In this document: piece after piece, positions 17,300 through 25,126 of the stretch
Layout: each line of letters begins with the position of its first letter
Position numbering within the stretch: position 1 is the first letter of the stretch
Assembly (NCBI RefSeq): GCF_900156175.1
Contig: NZ_FTMV01000008.1
Span: 186,001-250,000 of the forward strand
DNA: 64,000 nucleotides
DNA from: Janthinobacterium sp. TND4EL3
GTDB lineage: Bacteria > Pseudomonadota > Gammaproteobacteria > Burkholderiales > Burkholderiaceae_D
Reading direction: 5' to 3'
The notes under the pieces: generated by a model
What the model saw: only the letters and a program-made list of their open reading frames with translations
What the model was told of the DNA's origin: nothing
Database searches by the model: none
Position numbers and translations under genes: made by a program

Positions 17300-17522
17300 G
17301 TTATTGATTACATGGGAAGAAATGGAAAATCGACACAACTCCCTGGCCCTCCCCGTTGACACATTAGTCTCCCATTGATGTTTTTTTAAATGGAAAGACT
17401 TTTATGTTGTGGGTCCTGTCTTCTAGGGACAAAGTGTGATCATTGCGTCACTACCGGCGCGCGGCTTTCAGAGATAGGCAAAAGCGGCACGAAAACCTCC
17501 TTGAGGGGCGGACCAGAATGGT

Positions 17523-18146
17523 TTAAGTCCAACTGCCAGTCACATACAATTGGTCGAGGGACGCACGCCGCACCTTGCCGCTTGAACTCCGGGTTTGAAA
17601 CGGCGCCATGGGCTCAGGGGGCTTGCGATACCAACGCGTAGTGATTTCAATTAGGTCCCGGTACATCGGCTCTTTCAGGAAATACTGCACCATATACTGC
17701 GACAACGCCTGATCTTCCAAGAAGTGGCAGTCTCCTTTTCTCTGCAAATTGTAATGATGATCTGCGAGGGTCGACTTCGGACGTTGGAGCATCCAACGTG
17801 GAACGTCTTTCGTATAGCCTCTCGTGCGCATGGCATCGCCATACAGTGGTGCCATGAAATCAATCACGTACTCTCCAGCGTCGACCCATGCATGATAGTG
17901 GTCTGAGTCGCTACCTGCGTTGTCACCGTCCAGCTTCCCATAACTGAGAATATCCCGTGACACGTCGTCGAGGAGGAGAAACGCAGCGCCGAACATCGGC
18001 CTGGCGGCGATCTGATAGTGCGTAAATAGAATGGCCGCACCCATCAAGGCAAAAAACTGGCAAGAATGTGCAGTAGCTGCGTCCTCACTGTCAAGGACGG
18101 TTTTGATGGCTTGGGTGATGCGTTGGTAGTCTGCTATTGGGATCAT
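17523..18146 (-). CDS. DUF2026 family protein
   Basis: Protein of 207 aa resembling the DUF2026 family: the N-terminus 'ADYQRITQAIKTVLDSEDA', a central 'HYHAWVDAGEYVIDFMAPLY' and a C-terminal 'TTRWYRKPPEPM' occur in family order. No biochemical function is established. The family often sits in accessory DNA. The start at 18146 directly precedes the conserved domain, while the longer open frame upstream (to 18332) overlaps the tnpT fragment and is not part of this gene. The ribosome binding site is weak (AAGAGA). Confidence 0.7.
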   Translation of the reverse strand: MIPIADYQRITQAIKTVLDSEDAATAHSCQFFALMGAAILFTHYQIAARPMFGAAFLLLDDVSRDILSYGKLDGDNAGSDSDHYHAWVDAGEYVIDFMAPLYGDAMRTRGYTKDVPRWMLQRPKSTLADHHYNLQRKGDCHFLEDQALSQYMVQYFLKEPMYRDLIEITTRWYRKPPEPMAPFQTRSSSGKVRRASLDQLYVTGSWT

Positions 18147-18204
18147 GTACTTGTCTCTTATGCTTGAAATAGGATTTTTTACACTCGGTGCGCGAAAAGC
18201 ATAC

Positions 18205-18453
18205 TTAGTCACCAACCCTAGACGATGCTGAGCCAGTGGTGATTTTGTCGAGGTAGGTTCGCAACTGCTCGCCAATTTGCTCTTGTGCCTGTAATTTCGC
18301 GTTGGCCTGAGCGAGCAAAAGTTCAAGTTCACGAACCGGTGCCTTCACCGGTGCCATCTGGTCGTTCGCCTTCCTCAACTGCCCGGCGAACAGTTCCTCT
18401 TCGGCAATTTTACTGGCAAGTTGCCGCTCTGTATAGGAAGCGTCTACGTGCAG
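18205..18453 (-). pseudogene. Diverged 3' fragment of a tnpT/KfrA-like gene
   Basis: Reading the minus strand in the frame that ends at the stop 18205-18207 gives 82 codons that align without gaps in long stretches to the C-terminus of the intact coiled-coil protein encoded at 19564-20589: 'ERQLASKIAEEELFAGQL' against 'ERQLAAKVTENEVLLGQV', and 'RELELLLAQANAKLQAQEQI' against 'RELELSLAQANARAEASQGI'. Identity is roughly half, so it is not a recent duplication but the remains of a different, related element. Similarity stops abruptly near 18453 and no start codon belongs to it. Confidence 0.75.
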
Positions 18454-18480
18454 GGTCCGGCCCTTGCGCCAAGTCGACTG

Positions 18481-18714
18481 TCACTTCAATGATTGCTCAT
18501 GCAGGCGTAGACGCTGATAGATGGCTATCTTGTGCCCGGACTGAGGAGCACGCTCTACGTCCTCATGCCAGTCAATCATGGATACTTCTTCCGATGTCAC
18601 ATCGTTTATCCAAAGAAGATCAGCCAGTTCAGTAGCATCAGAGTGCGATAAACGAAGGCCGCTTTCGCATTCCGCAATTAATGCATCATCGACAAGATAG
18701 ATTCTCGCTCGCAC
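18481..18714 (-). CDS. Hypothetical protein, 77 aa (GTG start)
   Basis: Small acidic protein that I do not recognise. It starts at a GTG (18714) with an AAGGA ribosome binding site 5 bases away, which is the best evidence that it is translated. The frame happens to be the same as that of the tnpT fragment downstream, but a stop codon separates them and the sequence is unlike TnpT. Its place among transposon debris suggests a cargo or orphan gene. Confidence 0.5.
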   Translation of the reverse strand: MRARIYLVDDALIAECESGLRLSHSDATELADLLWINDVTSEEVSMIDWHEDVERAPQSGHKIAIYQRLRLHEQSLK

Positions 18715-19039
18715 AAAAGTCCTTTTAAGAAAACGTCAAGTGATCCGTACCCAACTTTTGTTTCGAAGGTCCATATCATATTGGCCGACGTCGGATCACC
18801 GATTGGCACCTGTCTTCAGGTGCTTCCGGTTACGAGCGTTCAAAGTGATTTCGTGACATCCTCACTAGAGTGCCGCTGCATGTGTCTGGATAACAACTTA
18901 GAAAGCCCCGACGGCACTTTTCTGTTTGCTCCAGCCCCCTAGTTTGTCGGGGTGGTGCATCATTTTTAAGCAAAACATATGCTATGCTGAAGCCATCGGC
19001 GGGTTCTTCGCTATAATTGAAGCGGTCTGAGATGGCATT
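18715..19039. other. Intergenic region with hairpin and possible promoter
   Basis: About 325 bases without a gene. A perfect hairpin (arms GCACCTG and CAGGTGC, 4-base loop) is at 18806-18823. Two 7-base arms, CCCCGAC near 18905 and GTCGGGG near 18943, could pair over a longer distance. A consensus -10 TATAAT at 19012-19017 lies 23 bases before the gene at 19040. Nothing resembling a complete transposon end was recognised. Confidence 0.45.
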
Positions 19040-19378
19040 ATGATAGGCAATTCACAAATTCACCATAATCACGAAGCGTTCTTGGAAATTGACGAACGTC
19101 GTCTCGCAAAGCATGTGTCAGTCGCATTGGCCCTGCGCACTGCACCGGCGCCGATTGTGAACGAAATTATCCGTTTAGCTAACCTCCAGGTAGAAAGTTG
19201 GGAAAAGAGCTTACTCTGTAGCAGAGACTATATTTCTACTTGGCGAGAACTTCTTAAACGACCTAATGACGCGGCTTCCATTTTGGAAGAGCGGTCGTCT
19301 CGCGCGGCTGCTTTGCGCCAGAACTCTCCTTTTGTTGCCTCGGTTCGAAAATTTCAAGCGCTAGCGCAAGCGGCGTAG
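19040..19378 (+). CDS. Hypothetical protein, 112 aa
   Basis: Protein of unknown function, mostly helical, with Arg-, Ala- and Glu-rich segments ('SVALALRTAPAPIVNEIIRL'). A consensus -10 element TATAAT lies 23 bases upstream of the start. It is convergent to the tnpT gene, with 185 bases between the two stops. Lower GC than the flanking chromosome. No family recognised. Confidence 0.5.
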   Translation: MIGNSQIHHNHEAFLEIDERRLAKHVSVALALRTAPAPIVNEIIRLANLQVESWEKSLLCSRDYISTWRELLKRPNDAASILEERSSRAAALRQNSPFVASVRKFQALAQAA

Positions 19379-19563
19379 CCATGTCCGAATAACGCTTGAG
19401 CAGAAAGTCAATTCCGGCCTGAGGGGCGGCCCGGATTCCTGTAAAAATCCCCAAAATTTGATCTAAGTTTTTGTTTTTAAAGAATTTTAATTCTGATTTT
19501 TGTTGCGATATCTCTTCATTTTGACTGGCAGCCGGCTCTCCAGACCAGTCTCTAGCTCTTCTC

Positions 19564-20589
19564 TTAGGCGGGTGGTCGGTCCAGTGACTGTAGATAACCC
19601 CGCAACTCCTCACTGATGCCTTGGCTCGCTTCGGCTCTAGCGTTAGCTTGGGCCAAGGACAATTCGAGTTCACGTAGTCGGGTTTTCAGTCCCCCCATTT
19701 CCTTTCCCAATTCTGCCACCTGCCCCAGCAATACCTCATTTTCAGTCACTTTGGCGGCAAGTTGTCGTTCCAGGTCTCCGGCATGCAGCTGCCCCGCATG
19801 AAGCTGCTCGATCTTTTGATCTTGCCGACGGCCGAGCGCTTGTTGCTCGTAAAGCGCATGTTTGGCATGTGACAGCTCGGCAACCAATTTAGCGCCTTCC
19901 TGGTTCAATCGAGTCGCCTCTTCCTGTTTGAGCACCACCGCTTGTTGCTGTTGCCGTAGCTCGGCTTGCAGTTGCTGTGTCTGCTGTTCATGGCGCCGCT
20001 GATCCTGATCGCGCTGTTCCTTGACTGACTGACGATAATGCTCCAGGGAGTCGCGCGCATGGGCATGCTTTTCCTCTAGCGACCGCCGGTGCGCCTCATT
20101 TTCGGCCAGGCGCTCTTGCAAATCGGCCACCTGCTGCTGCGCTGTGTGGCGCAAGATGGTCTCATTTTGCAGACTGGAGCGAGTTTGGGTATGCGTTCGT
20201 ATTTCCTCGACGCCATCATCCCTGGCTTGGCGCAATTGCTGTTGTAGCGCCGCCAGTTCTTTCTCATAGCTGTTCACGGCCGCGGCATGGTCGCGCTCCT
20301 GCTCGGCGTTCCGGGACTCGATAGCCGAGGTCCGTTCGTCGGCTTCTTCATGCAGTCGCGCGGCCAGCCGAACCACAATATCATGCAAGGCATCGCTGAT
20401 CGGCGCCTTGCGCCCGTCGCCAGAGCCTTCTTCCGTCTCCAGTTCTTTCAGATATTTATGGATGGTGGTCTTGGACCCAGTGTTGCCTAAGGCAACGCGG
20501 ACTGCGTCGACCGAGGGGTAGCGCCCTTGGGCCAGCAACGCATCGCGCGCTTTTTTGATATCCGATTGATACAGTCCGGCGCGGCCCAT
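19564..20589 (-). CDS. tnpT: TnpT-like cointegrate resolution protein (KfrA-like DNA-binding, coiled coil)
   Basis: Protein of 341 aa. An N-terminal KfrA-type DNA-binding domain (residues ~1-60, 'GRYPSVDAVRVALGNTGSKT' then 'TIHKYLKELE') is followed by a very long Gln/Glu/Arg-rich coiled coil (~90-330). KfrA-domain plasmid proteins look alike, but here the gene is divergent from a tyrosine recombinase with an operator-rich gap between, the layout of tnpS-tnpT in Tn4651, where TnpT binds the resolution site and helps the recombinase. Length (Tn4651 TnpT is about 330 aa) agrees. It probably also represses its own promoter through the repeats at 20616-20642. Confidence 0.78.
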   Translation of the reverse strand: MGRAGLYQSDIKKARDALLAQGRYPSVDAVRVALGNTGSKTTIHKYLKELETEEGSGDGRKAPISDALHDIVVRLAARLHEEADERTSAIESRNAEQERDHAAAVNSYEKELAALQQQLRQARDDGVEEIRTHTQTRSSLQNETILRHTAQQQVADLQERLAENEAHRRSLEEKHAHARDSLEHYRQSVKEQRDQDQRRHEQQTQQLQAELRQQQQAVVLKQEEATRLNQEGAKLVAELSHAKHALYEQQALGRRQDQKIEQLHAGQLHAGDLERQLAAKVTENEVLLGQVAELGKEMGGLKTRLRELELSLAQANARAEASQGISEELRGYLQSLDRPPA

Positions 20590-20615
20590 GGCCTCTCCAC
20601 GAAATAAGATGATGG

Positions 20616-20642
20616 ATTACATACCATGTAATTACATACCAT
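20616..20642. repeat. Operator-like repeats near tnpT
   Basis: The 12-mer ATTACATACCAT occurs twice, at 20616-20627 and 20631-20642, 15 bases apart. The first copy also forms a palindrome with following bases (ATTACAT and ATGTAAT around 3 bases, 20616-20632). Placed 27-53 bases upstream of the tnpT start, this is a likely TnpT binding site. Confidence 0.65.
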
Positions 20643-20683
20643 TTTTCGAGAAATTCAAGCTCAAATTTTCCTTGAAATTAAAG

Positions 20684-20706
20684 CAGGATAATATAAGGTT
20701 ATCCTG
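20684..20706. repeat. Candidate recombination core site for TnpS
   Basis: Perfect 8-bp arms CAGGATAA (20684-20691) and TTATCCTG (20699-20706) flank a 7-bp asymmetric centre. Tyrosine recombinases cut at inverted arms around a 6-8 bp spacer, so this is the best crossover candidate. It could instead be an operator of tnpS. Confidence 0.55.
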
Positions 20707-20773
20707 TGTCAGACGTCTTTTCGTGCCATTTTTGTCGCGTTTGATGTACATTTGCCGATAGCACCGGACATAA

Positions 20774-21793
20774 TTGGCAACGCCACTAGCGACGATCTTA
20801 CCAGCCGACCTTACCCGCCCGCTTTTTCTGCCTTACCATGCCATGTCTGATATCGACCTCTTTCTGCAGGCTGCCACGCGCGAGAACACGCGAAAGAGCT
20901 ATCGAAGCGCGGTCCGCGACTTTGAAGTTGAATGGGGTGGTTTTTTGCCGACGACGTCCGATAGCGTGGCACGCTACCTAGCCGACCGAGCCGGCAAGTA
21001 TGCCATCAACACACTGCGTCAGCGATTGGCCGCATTAGCCCAGTGGCATCTCGACCAGGGCTTTCCCGACCCAACCAAGGCTCCGGTAGTACGCCAAGTC
21101 TTACGCGGTATCCAGACGCTGCACCCAACCGAGGAAAAGCGGGCAAAACCATTCCAGATCGATCAACTCATGGCGATCGATCACTGGTTGACGGCCAACG
21201 TCGACGCCGCGCAATCCCAGGGTGAACTGGCCACCGAGTTGCGGTACCGCCGCAACAAAGCGTTGTTTCTCCTCGGTTTCTGGCGCGGGTTTCGCGGCGA
21301 TGAGCTGACGCGCTTGCAGATCGAGCATATTCACATCACGCCAGGTGAAGGGATGACTTGTTTCTTGCCGCGTACCAAAGGCGATCGCCAGCTCAAGGGT
21401 GGCAATTTCAAGGTGCCGTTGTTGTCGCGCTTGTGCCCGGTCAGCGCTTATGAGGAATGGATCGCCGCAGCGAAATTGACGGCTGGACCGGTGTTTCGTG
21501 CCATTGATCGCTGGGGCAACATCGGCGTCAACGGATTGAACATCGATAGCTTGGTGCCGCTCCTGCGTAATATCCTGCAAGAAGCTGGCGTGGATGCGCC
21601 TGAGTTGTACAGCGCCCACTCGCTGCGCCGCGGCTTTGCCACCTGGGCGACTGCCAATGGGTGGGATCTGAAAACGCTGATGGAACATGTCGGCTGGAAA
21701 AATGCACAGTCTGCCATGCGTTACATTGACAGGGAAGATTCCTTTAACCGGCGCCGCATCGAGCAGAACCTTCTTCATCCTGCGAGCAAGTAA
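20774..21793 (+). CDS. tnpS: TnpS-like tyrosine recombinase (cointegrate resolvase)
   Basis: Site-specific recombinase of the phage-integrase family. The N-terminal SAM-like domain starts 'FLQAATRENTRKSYRSAV'; the catalytic residues are visible as Arg in 'WRGFRGDELTRL', His-x-x-Arg in 'SAHSLRRGFATW', a second His in 'HVGWK' and the nucleophilic Tyr in 'SAMRYIDRE'. Beside the coiled-coil tnpT gene it matches TnpS, which resolves transposition cointegrates at the site between the two genes. The longest frame starts at a TTG (20774, 339 aa); the first ATG (20843, 316 aa) is also close to known lengths (~320 aa). Neither has a good ribosome binding site. Confidence 0.82.
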   Translation: MATPLATILPADLTRPLFLPYHAMSDIDLFLQAATRENTRKSYRSAVRDFEVEWGGFLPTTSDSVARYLADRAGKYAINTLRQRLAALAQWHLDQGFPDPTKAPVVRQVLRGIQTLHPTEEKRAKPFQIDQLMAIDHWLTANVDAAQSQGELATELRYRRNKALFLLGFWRGFRGDELTRLQIEHIHITPGEGMTCFLPRTKGDRQLKGGNFKVPLLSRLCPVSAYEEWIAAAKLTAGPVFRAIDRWGNIGVNGLNIDSLVPLLRNILQEAGVDAPELYSAHSLRRGFATWATANGWDLKTLMEHVGWKNAQSAMRYIDREDSFNRRRIEQNLLHPASK

Positions 21794-21869
21794 TCAAACA
21801 TTTGGGTTGGAGCCCGTATGCAGGGCCAACTGGCATGAAGTGATGGGTTTGATATGGGCCATCCTCCCT

Positions 21870-21907
21870 GGAGGCGTCTCAGAAAACGGAAAATAAAGCA
21901 AAACTAA
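21870..21907 (+). mobile_element. Tn21-type terminal inverted repeat (left end, pointing right)
   Basis: The stretch is nearly the 38-bp terminal repeat of Tn21/Tn501-type transposons: GGAGGCGTCTCAGAAAACGG is followed by the typical AAAATAAAGCA. The known repeat starts GGGGTCGTC, so the outer end has two or three changes. The outer end lies at 21870, so the element extends to the right. No inverted partner was seen in the window. Confidence 0.8.
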
Positions 21908-21995
21908 ACTATTTTGCAGCGGCTCAGTGCCAGCTAAGTCATCCTCCGTAGTCTCTCCATTACGCAAATACCTGCGTTCTTTTTGGAGAAGCACC

Positions 21996-22331
21996 ATGAA
22001 TCGCTACAGCAAACTTTCTATCCTGGCCGCAGCCATCGCCGCTGCGGCCACCGTTGCCTATGCCGCCCAAGGCAGCATGGAAAACGATGCCATGGCCATC
22101 ACCAAAGCCAAAATCCCGCTGGCTCAGGCTGTCACCGCTGCCGAGCAACACGCCAATGGCAAGGCTGCACGCGCTGAGTACGAAAACTCGAAACAGGGCT
22201 GGGTCTACGACGTGGAAGTCGTCAGTGGCGCCAAGGTCTTTGATGTCAAGGTCGATGCCGACAAAGGCACGGTCATTTCGTCCGCCGAAGACAAAGCGGA
22301 TCGTGACGACGACCACGACAAGCGAGATTGA
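21996..22331 (+). CDS. PepSY domain exported protein
   Basis: Exported protein of 111 aa with a signal peptide (residues 1-23, ending 'TVAYAAQ') and one PepSY domain: 'ITKAKIPLAQAVTAAEQHA' at its start and 'YDVEVVSGAKVFDVKVDADK' and 'GTVISS' at its end. PepSY proteins bind or inhibit peptidases or sense signals in the envelope. The acidic C-terminus (Asp/His-rich) may bind cations. The ATG at 21996 has a GGAG ribosome binding site. First gene of a rightward module that ends at 27572, all inside a Tn21-type repeat on the left. Confidence 0.85.
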   Translation: MNRYSKLSILAAAIAAAATVAYAAQGSMENDAMAITKAKIPLAQAVTAAEQHANGKAARAEYENSKQGWVYDVEVVSGAKVFDVKVDADKGTVISSAEDKADRDDDHDKRD

Positions 22332-22387
22332 CTATACGCCACTATGGTCGGGGCATCCCTATGGGGTGATCCGGCCACGGAGAACAA

Positions 22388-22984
22388 ATGGAAAACCTCA
22401 ATCACGCACTATTTCTCTGGCTTAATGCACCAGAGCATCCAAGCACGCTGCTGTTGGCCGTCGCCACCATTTTCGCTGAATATGCCATTTGGGCGCTCCC
22501 GGCCATCCTCGGGCTCGGTTGGCTACGCGGAAGCGAACATACCCGCAAGGTTTTGCTCGAAGCGACCGCGTCCGGTCTAGCAGGCTTGCTCATCAACCAG
22601 ATCATTGGGCTGGTTTCGCAACATCCACGTCCTTTCATGATCGGTCTGGGGCACACCCTGATTCCCCATGCGGCGGATTCTTCGTTCCCGAGCGACCATC
22701 TGACGCTCCTATGGGCCGTCGCCTTTAGTTTCCTGATGCACAGCAGCTCACGTGTGGCTGGCCTGGCACTGGCATTATTGGGGCTGCCTGTTGCTTGGGC
22801 GCGTATCTATCTCGGCGTTCATTTCCCGCTGGACATGCTGGGTGCGGCACTGGTTGGAGTGGTGAGTACGTGGCTGGCCTTTCGTGGAGTACGCTTGTAT
22901 CTGCCTACCACTTACCGCCTTAGCCTGAGCGTTCATCGAATTCTCTTCCGAAAACTCATCCAAATTGGATGGGTACGCAAGTGA
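22388..22984 (+). CDS. PAP2 family phosphatase (undecaprenyl-diphosphatase-like)
   Basis: Integral membrane phosphatase of 198 aa. The PAP2 catalytic motifs are present in order: 'QHPRPF', 'SFPSDH' and 'ARIYLGVHFPLDMLG', giving the Arg-His-Asp triad. The closest kind of enzyme is BcrC/YbjG-like undecaprenyl-diphosphate phosphatase, which recycles the cell-wall lipid carrier and gives bacitracin tolerance; lipid A or other lipid phosphates are alternatives. It lies 56 bases after the PepSY gene and 75 bases before a COG4705 gene, so co-transcription is likely. Confidence 0.87.
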   Translation: MENLNHALFLWLNAPEHPSTLLLAVATIFAEYAIWALPAILGLGWLRGSEHTRKVLLEATASGLAGLLINQIIGLVSQHPRPFMIGLGHTLIPHAADSSFPSDHLTLLWAVAFSFLMHSSSRVAGLALALLGLPVAWARIYLGVHFPLDMLGAALVGVVSTWLAFRGVRLYLPTTYRLSLSVHRILFRKLIQIGWVRK

Positions 22985-23059
22985 TGGGCCTATGGATGGC
23001 CTAAGTTTCGCCGTTCAAACTTGCCCCAAGAACAACCAATCTTTGCAGGAAATAACGCA

Positions 23060-23842
23060 ATGAATACACTGCCCATACCTTCCGCATCCACCTGGCTCAA
23101 TAAGGTCCCAGAAGTGACTCTCTCGTTCTGGGTCATCAAGATCATGTCCACGACGGTCGGAGAAACAGGAGCCGACTTTCTGGCTGTCAATGCAGGCTTC
23201 GGCCAAGGCATAACTCGCACAGTGATGGGCGCGCTGTTGGCTGTTGCCCTAGTTATGCAGCTACGCACGCGGCGCTACATTCCCTGGATTTACTGGCTTA
23301 CGGTCGTGCTGGTCAGCGTGGTCGGCACTCAGATTACTGACCTACTAACCGATGGGCTAGGCGTTAGCCTATATGTCAGCACGTCGACATTTGCCGTGGC
23401 GCTTGCGGGGATTTTTTCAGTTTGGTTTTGGGTGGAGCGCAGCTTGTCCATACATGAGATTTTCACGCGACGTAGGGAGTTGTTTTACTGGTCGGCCATT
23501 CTCTGCACATTTGCATTGGGTACTGCGGCAGGTGACTTGGCGACCGAAGCGCTTGGCATGGGCTTCACTTGGGGAGCCGTGTCATTCGGTACACTGATCG
23601 CTTTAACCTATGCAGCATTCCGCTTAGGCGGTAGCGCCGTACTGACTTTTTGGATTGGCTACATCCTGACTCGCCCTTTCGGTGCAGCGCTTGGTGACCT
23701 GCTGACCCAGGCCAAAACTTATGGCGGCCTTGGCATGGGTGCCATGTGGACCAGTGCTCTATTTCTGACCGTGATCGTGATGCTGGTGGCCGTTGCGCAG
23801 TTCAGCGTTGGCAATCGCATGAATGCACAAGCCGTCGAATAA
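23060..23842 (+). CDS. COG4705 family membrane protein (copy 1)
   Basis: Polytopic membrane protein of 260 aa, no known function. Four repeats of a motif of the form (F/Y)W…TxGxxxxD are seen: '[20 protein letters not shown]', '[17 protein letters not shown]', '[17 protein letters not shown]' and '[17 protein letters not shown]'. The repeats suggest an internally duplicated transporter. The ATG at 23060 follows an AGGAAA ribosome binding site. A second, related gene is at 24343. Annotators often call this family 'membrane-anchored protein'. Confidence 0.8.
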   Translation: MNTLPIPSASTWLNKVPEVTLSFWVIKIMSTTVGETGADFLAVNAGFGQGITRTVMGALLAVALVMQLRTRRYIPWIYWLTVVLVSVVGTQITDLLTDGLGVSLYVSTSTFAVALAGIFSVWFWVERSLSIHEIFTRRRELFYWSAILCTFALGTAAGDLATEALGMGFTWGAVSFGTLIALTYAAFRLGGSAVLTFWIGYILTRPFGAALGDLLTQAKTYGGLGMGAMWTSALFLTVIVMLVAVAQFSVGNRMNAQAVE

Positions 23843-23870
23843 ACTCTATCTAATAACTCAAGGAAAAATC

Positions 23871-24323
23871 ATGCGCCATTTGCATTCGATGACTCACTCC
23901 GTTGCCACTCTATCGGCCATCGCCCTCTTGGCACTTGCTGCTGGCTGCTCAAAGTCCACCAACACCGGTACGGCAGGCTCCACTTCATTAGCAACAAGTC
24001 AGATTACTTCTTCGCCGCCGGCAAAGACTGCATCCAAGCTGGGGGACCTATCTGCGTTTCGAAGCATTGCAGCAGAGGTTGCGACCCTTGTAGATAAAGG
24101 CGATCTGCCAGGTGCTAAAACGCGGATCAAGGAGTTAGAAGTTGCATGGGACTCGGCGGAAGCAGGCTTGAAGCCACGTGCAGCGGCTGACTGGCATTTG
24201 CTCGACAAGTCCATTGACCGAACCCTTAGCGTCCTACGTGCTGATGTGCCCAGTCAAATTGACTGCAAAAAAGCTTTAGCTGACCTGTTGACCATTTTTG
24301 ATTCCCTCCAAGCCAAGCCCTAA
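23871..24323 (+). CDS. Lipoprotein of unknown function
   Basis: Predicted lipoprotein of 150 aa; the signal sequence ends with the lipobox 'LAAGC' followed by a Ser/Thr-rich linker. The mature part is helical, with no recognised domain ('[20 protein letters not shown]'). The helical pattern resembles histidine-kinase-accessory or DUF4398-like proteins, but I cannot assign it. ATG at 23871 with AAGGAAA ribosome binding site. It lies between two COG4705 genes, which suggests a shared function. Confidence 0.7.
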   Translation: MRHLHSMTHSVATLSAIALLALAAGCSKSTNTGTAGSTSLATSQITSSPPAKTASKLGDLSAFRSIAAEVATLVDKGDLPGAKTRIKELEVAWDSAEAGLKPRAAADWHLLDKSIDRTLSVLRADVPSQIDCKKALADLLTIFDSLQAKP

Positions 24324-24342
24324 CTAGCAAACAGGAATTGAG

Positions 24343-25101
24343 ATGAATATTTCAACAGAAAAAGCACTAGGCAAAGTCCCAGAAGTGACGCTCGCTTTCT
24401 GGATCATTAAGATTGCAGCCACCACGCTCGGCGAAACAGCTGGCGATGCCGTTTCGATGTCCATGAATTTGGGGTACCTGATTGGTACTGCTATTTTCTT
24501 GGCGGTATTTCTGACAGCGGTATTTGCGCAAATCAAGGCCAAGAAATTTCACCCCTTCCTTTACTGGGCAACCATCATTGCAACTACCACAGTCGGCACG
24601 ACGCTGGCTGATTTTGCAGACCGATCACTTGGTATCGGGTACGCTGGTGGCTCGACCTTACTTATAGCTTTGTTGTTCGGTTCCCTATTTATATGGCATC
24701 GAACACTAGGATCAGTGTCGGTCAGCACGCTCAGTTCGCCGAAAGCCGAGATATTCTACTGGGTAACTATCATGTTTTCTCAGACCTTGGGAACGGCACT
24801 GGGCGACTGGACAGCCGGTACCGCTGGCTTGGGCTACACCGGCGCCGCTATAGCGTTCAGCGTCTTGTTGGCACTGGTCGTTGCAGCTTACTATTGGACA
24901 AATGTGTCGCGGACCCTGCTTTTTTGGACAGCATTCATTTTGACTCGACCTCTCGGTGCCGTGGTGGGGGATTTTTTGGATAAGCCGCTCAGTGCAGGCG
25001 GCCTGGCTCTGAGTCGTTACTCAGCATCAGCGGCATTATTCGCCTTTATTTTGACTAGTATTTTGCTATTCAAGCAAAGGGCTGCCAGAACAGCGCATTG
25101 A
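24343..25101 (+). CDS. COG4705 family membrane protein (copy 2)
   Basis: Paralogue of the 23060 product, 252 aa, with the same four-repeat architecture: 'VTLAFWIIKIAATTLGETAG', 'YWATIIATTTVGTTLAD', 'YWVTIMFSQTLGTALGD' and 'FWTAFILTRPLGAVVGD'. Each repeat contributes two membrane segments. The start of both copies ('KVPEVTL') is the same. The two copies may act as a heteromeric complex (inference). Function unknown. Confidence 0.8.
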   Translation: MNISTEKALGKVPEVTLAFWIIKIAATTLGETAGDAVSMSMNLGYLIGTAIFLAVFLTAVFAQIKAKKFHPFLYWATIIATTTVGTTLADFADRSLGIGYAGGSTLLIALLFGSLFIWHRTLGSVSVSTLSSPKAEIFYWVTIMFSQTLGTALGDWTAGTAGLGYTGAAIAFSVLLALVVAAYYWTNVSRTLLFWTAFILTRPLGAVVGDFLDKPLSAGGLALSRYSASAALFAFILTSILLFKQRAARTAH

Positions 25102-25126
25102 ATTATCGGTATAAGAAGGAGGAATA

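Larger units (their letters stand above)
16963..17522. other. Gene-poor boundary between chromosome and mobile island
   Basis: About 560 bases without a gene of normal size. It contains an inverted repeat (17022-17057), a 28-codon frame with a strong ribosome binding site (17213-17299) and the palindrome TTTTCGCGAAAA near 17280. Base composition drops compared with the region to the left. The left end of the mobile island probably lies here or just to the right, but no complete terminal repeat could be recognised. Confidence 0.5.
20590..20773. other. Candidate resolution site (rst) between tnpT and tnpS
   Basis: The 184-base gap between the divergent genes is AT-rich and carries two kinds of symmetric sites, a repeat cluster near tnpT and a recombinase-type core in the middle. 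In Tn4651 the resolution site lies in the same place. It should also hold the promoters of both genes. Confidence 0.6.

Noticed and set aside
17511..17550. GGGGCGGACCAG-type stretch as possible left terminus of the large transposon
   Set aside because: It overlaps the end of the DUF2026 gene, and the partner repeat would be outside the window, so it cannot be tested here.
18905..18950. CCCC- and GGGG-bounded stretches as possible Tn3-family ends
   Set aside because: Beyond the terminal bases nothing resembles a known terminal repeat, and no matching copy exists in the window.
19263..19673. Frame of 136 codons on the minus strand between the 19040 gene and tnpT
   Set aside because: Overlaps both genes, has no ribosome binding site and no recognisable motif.
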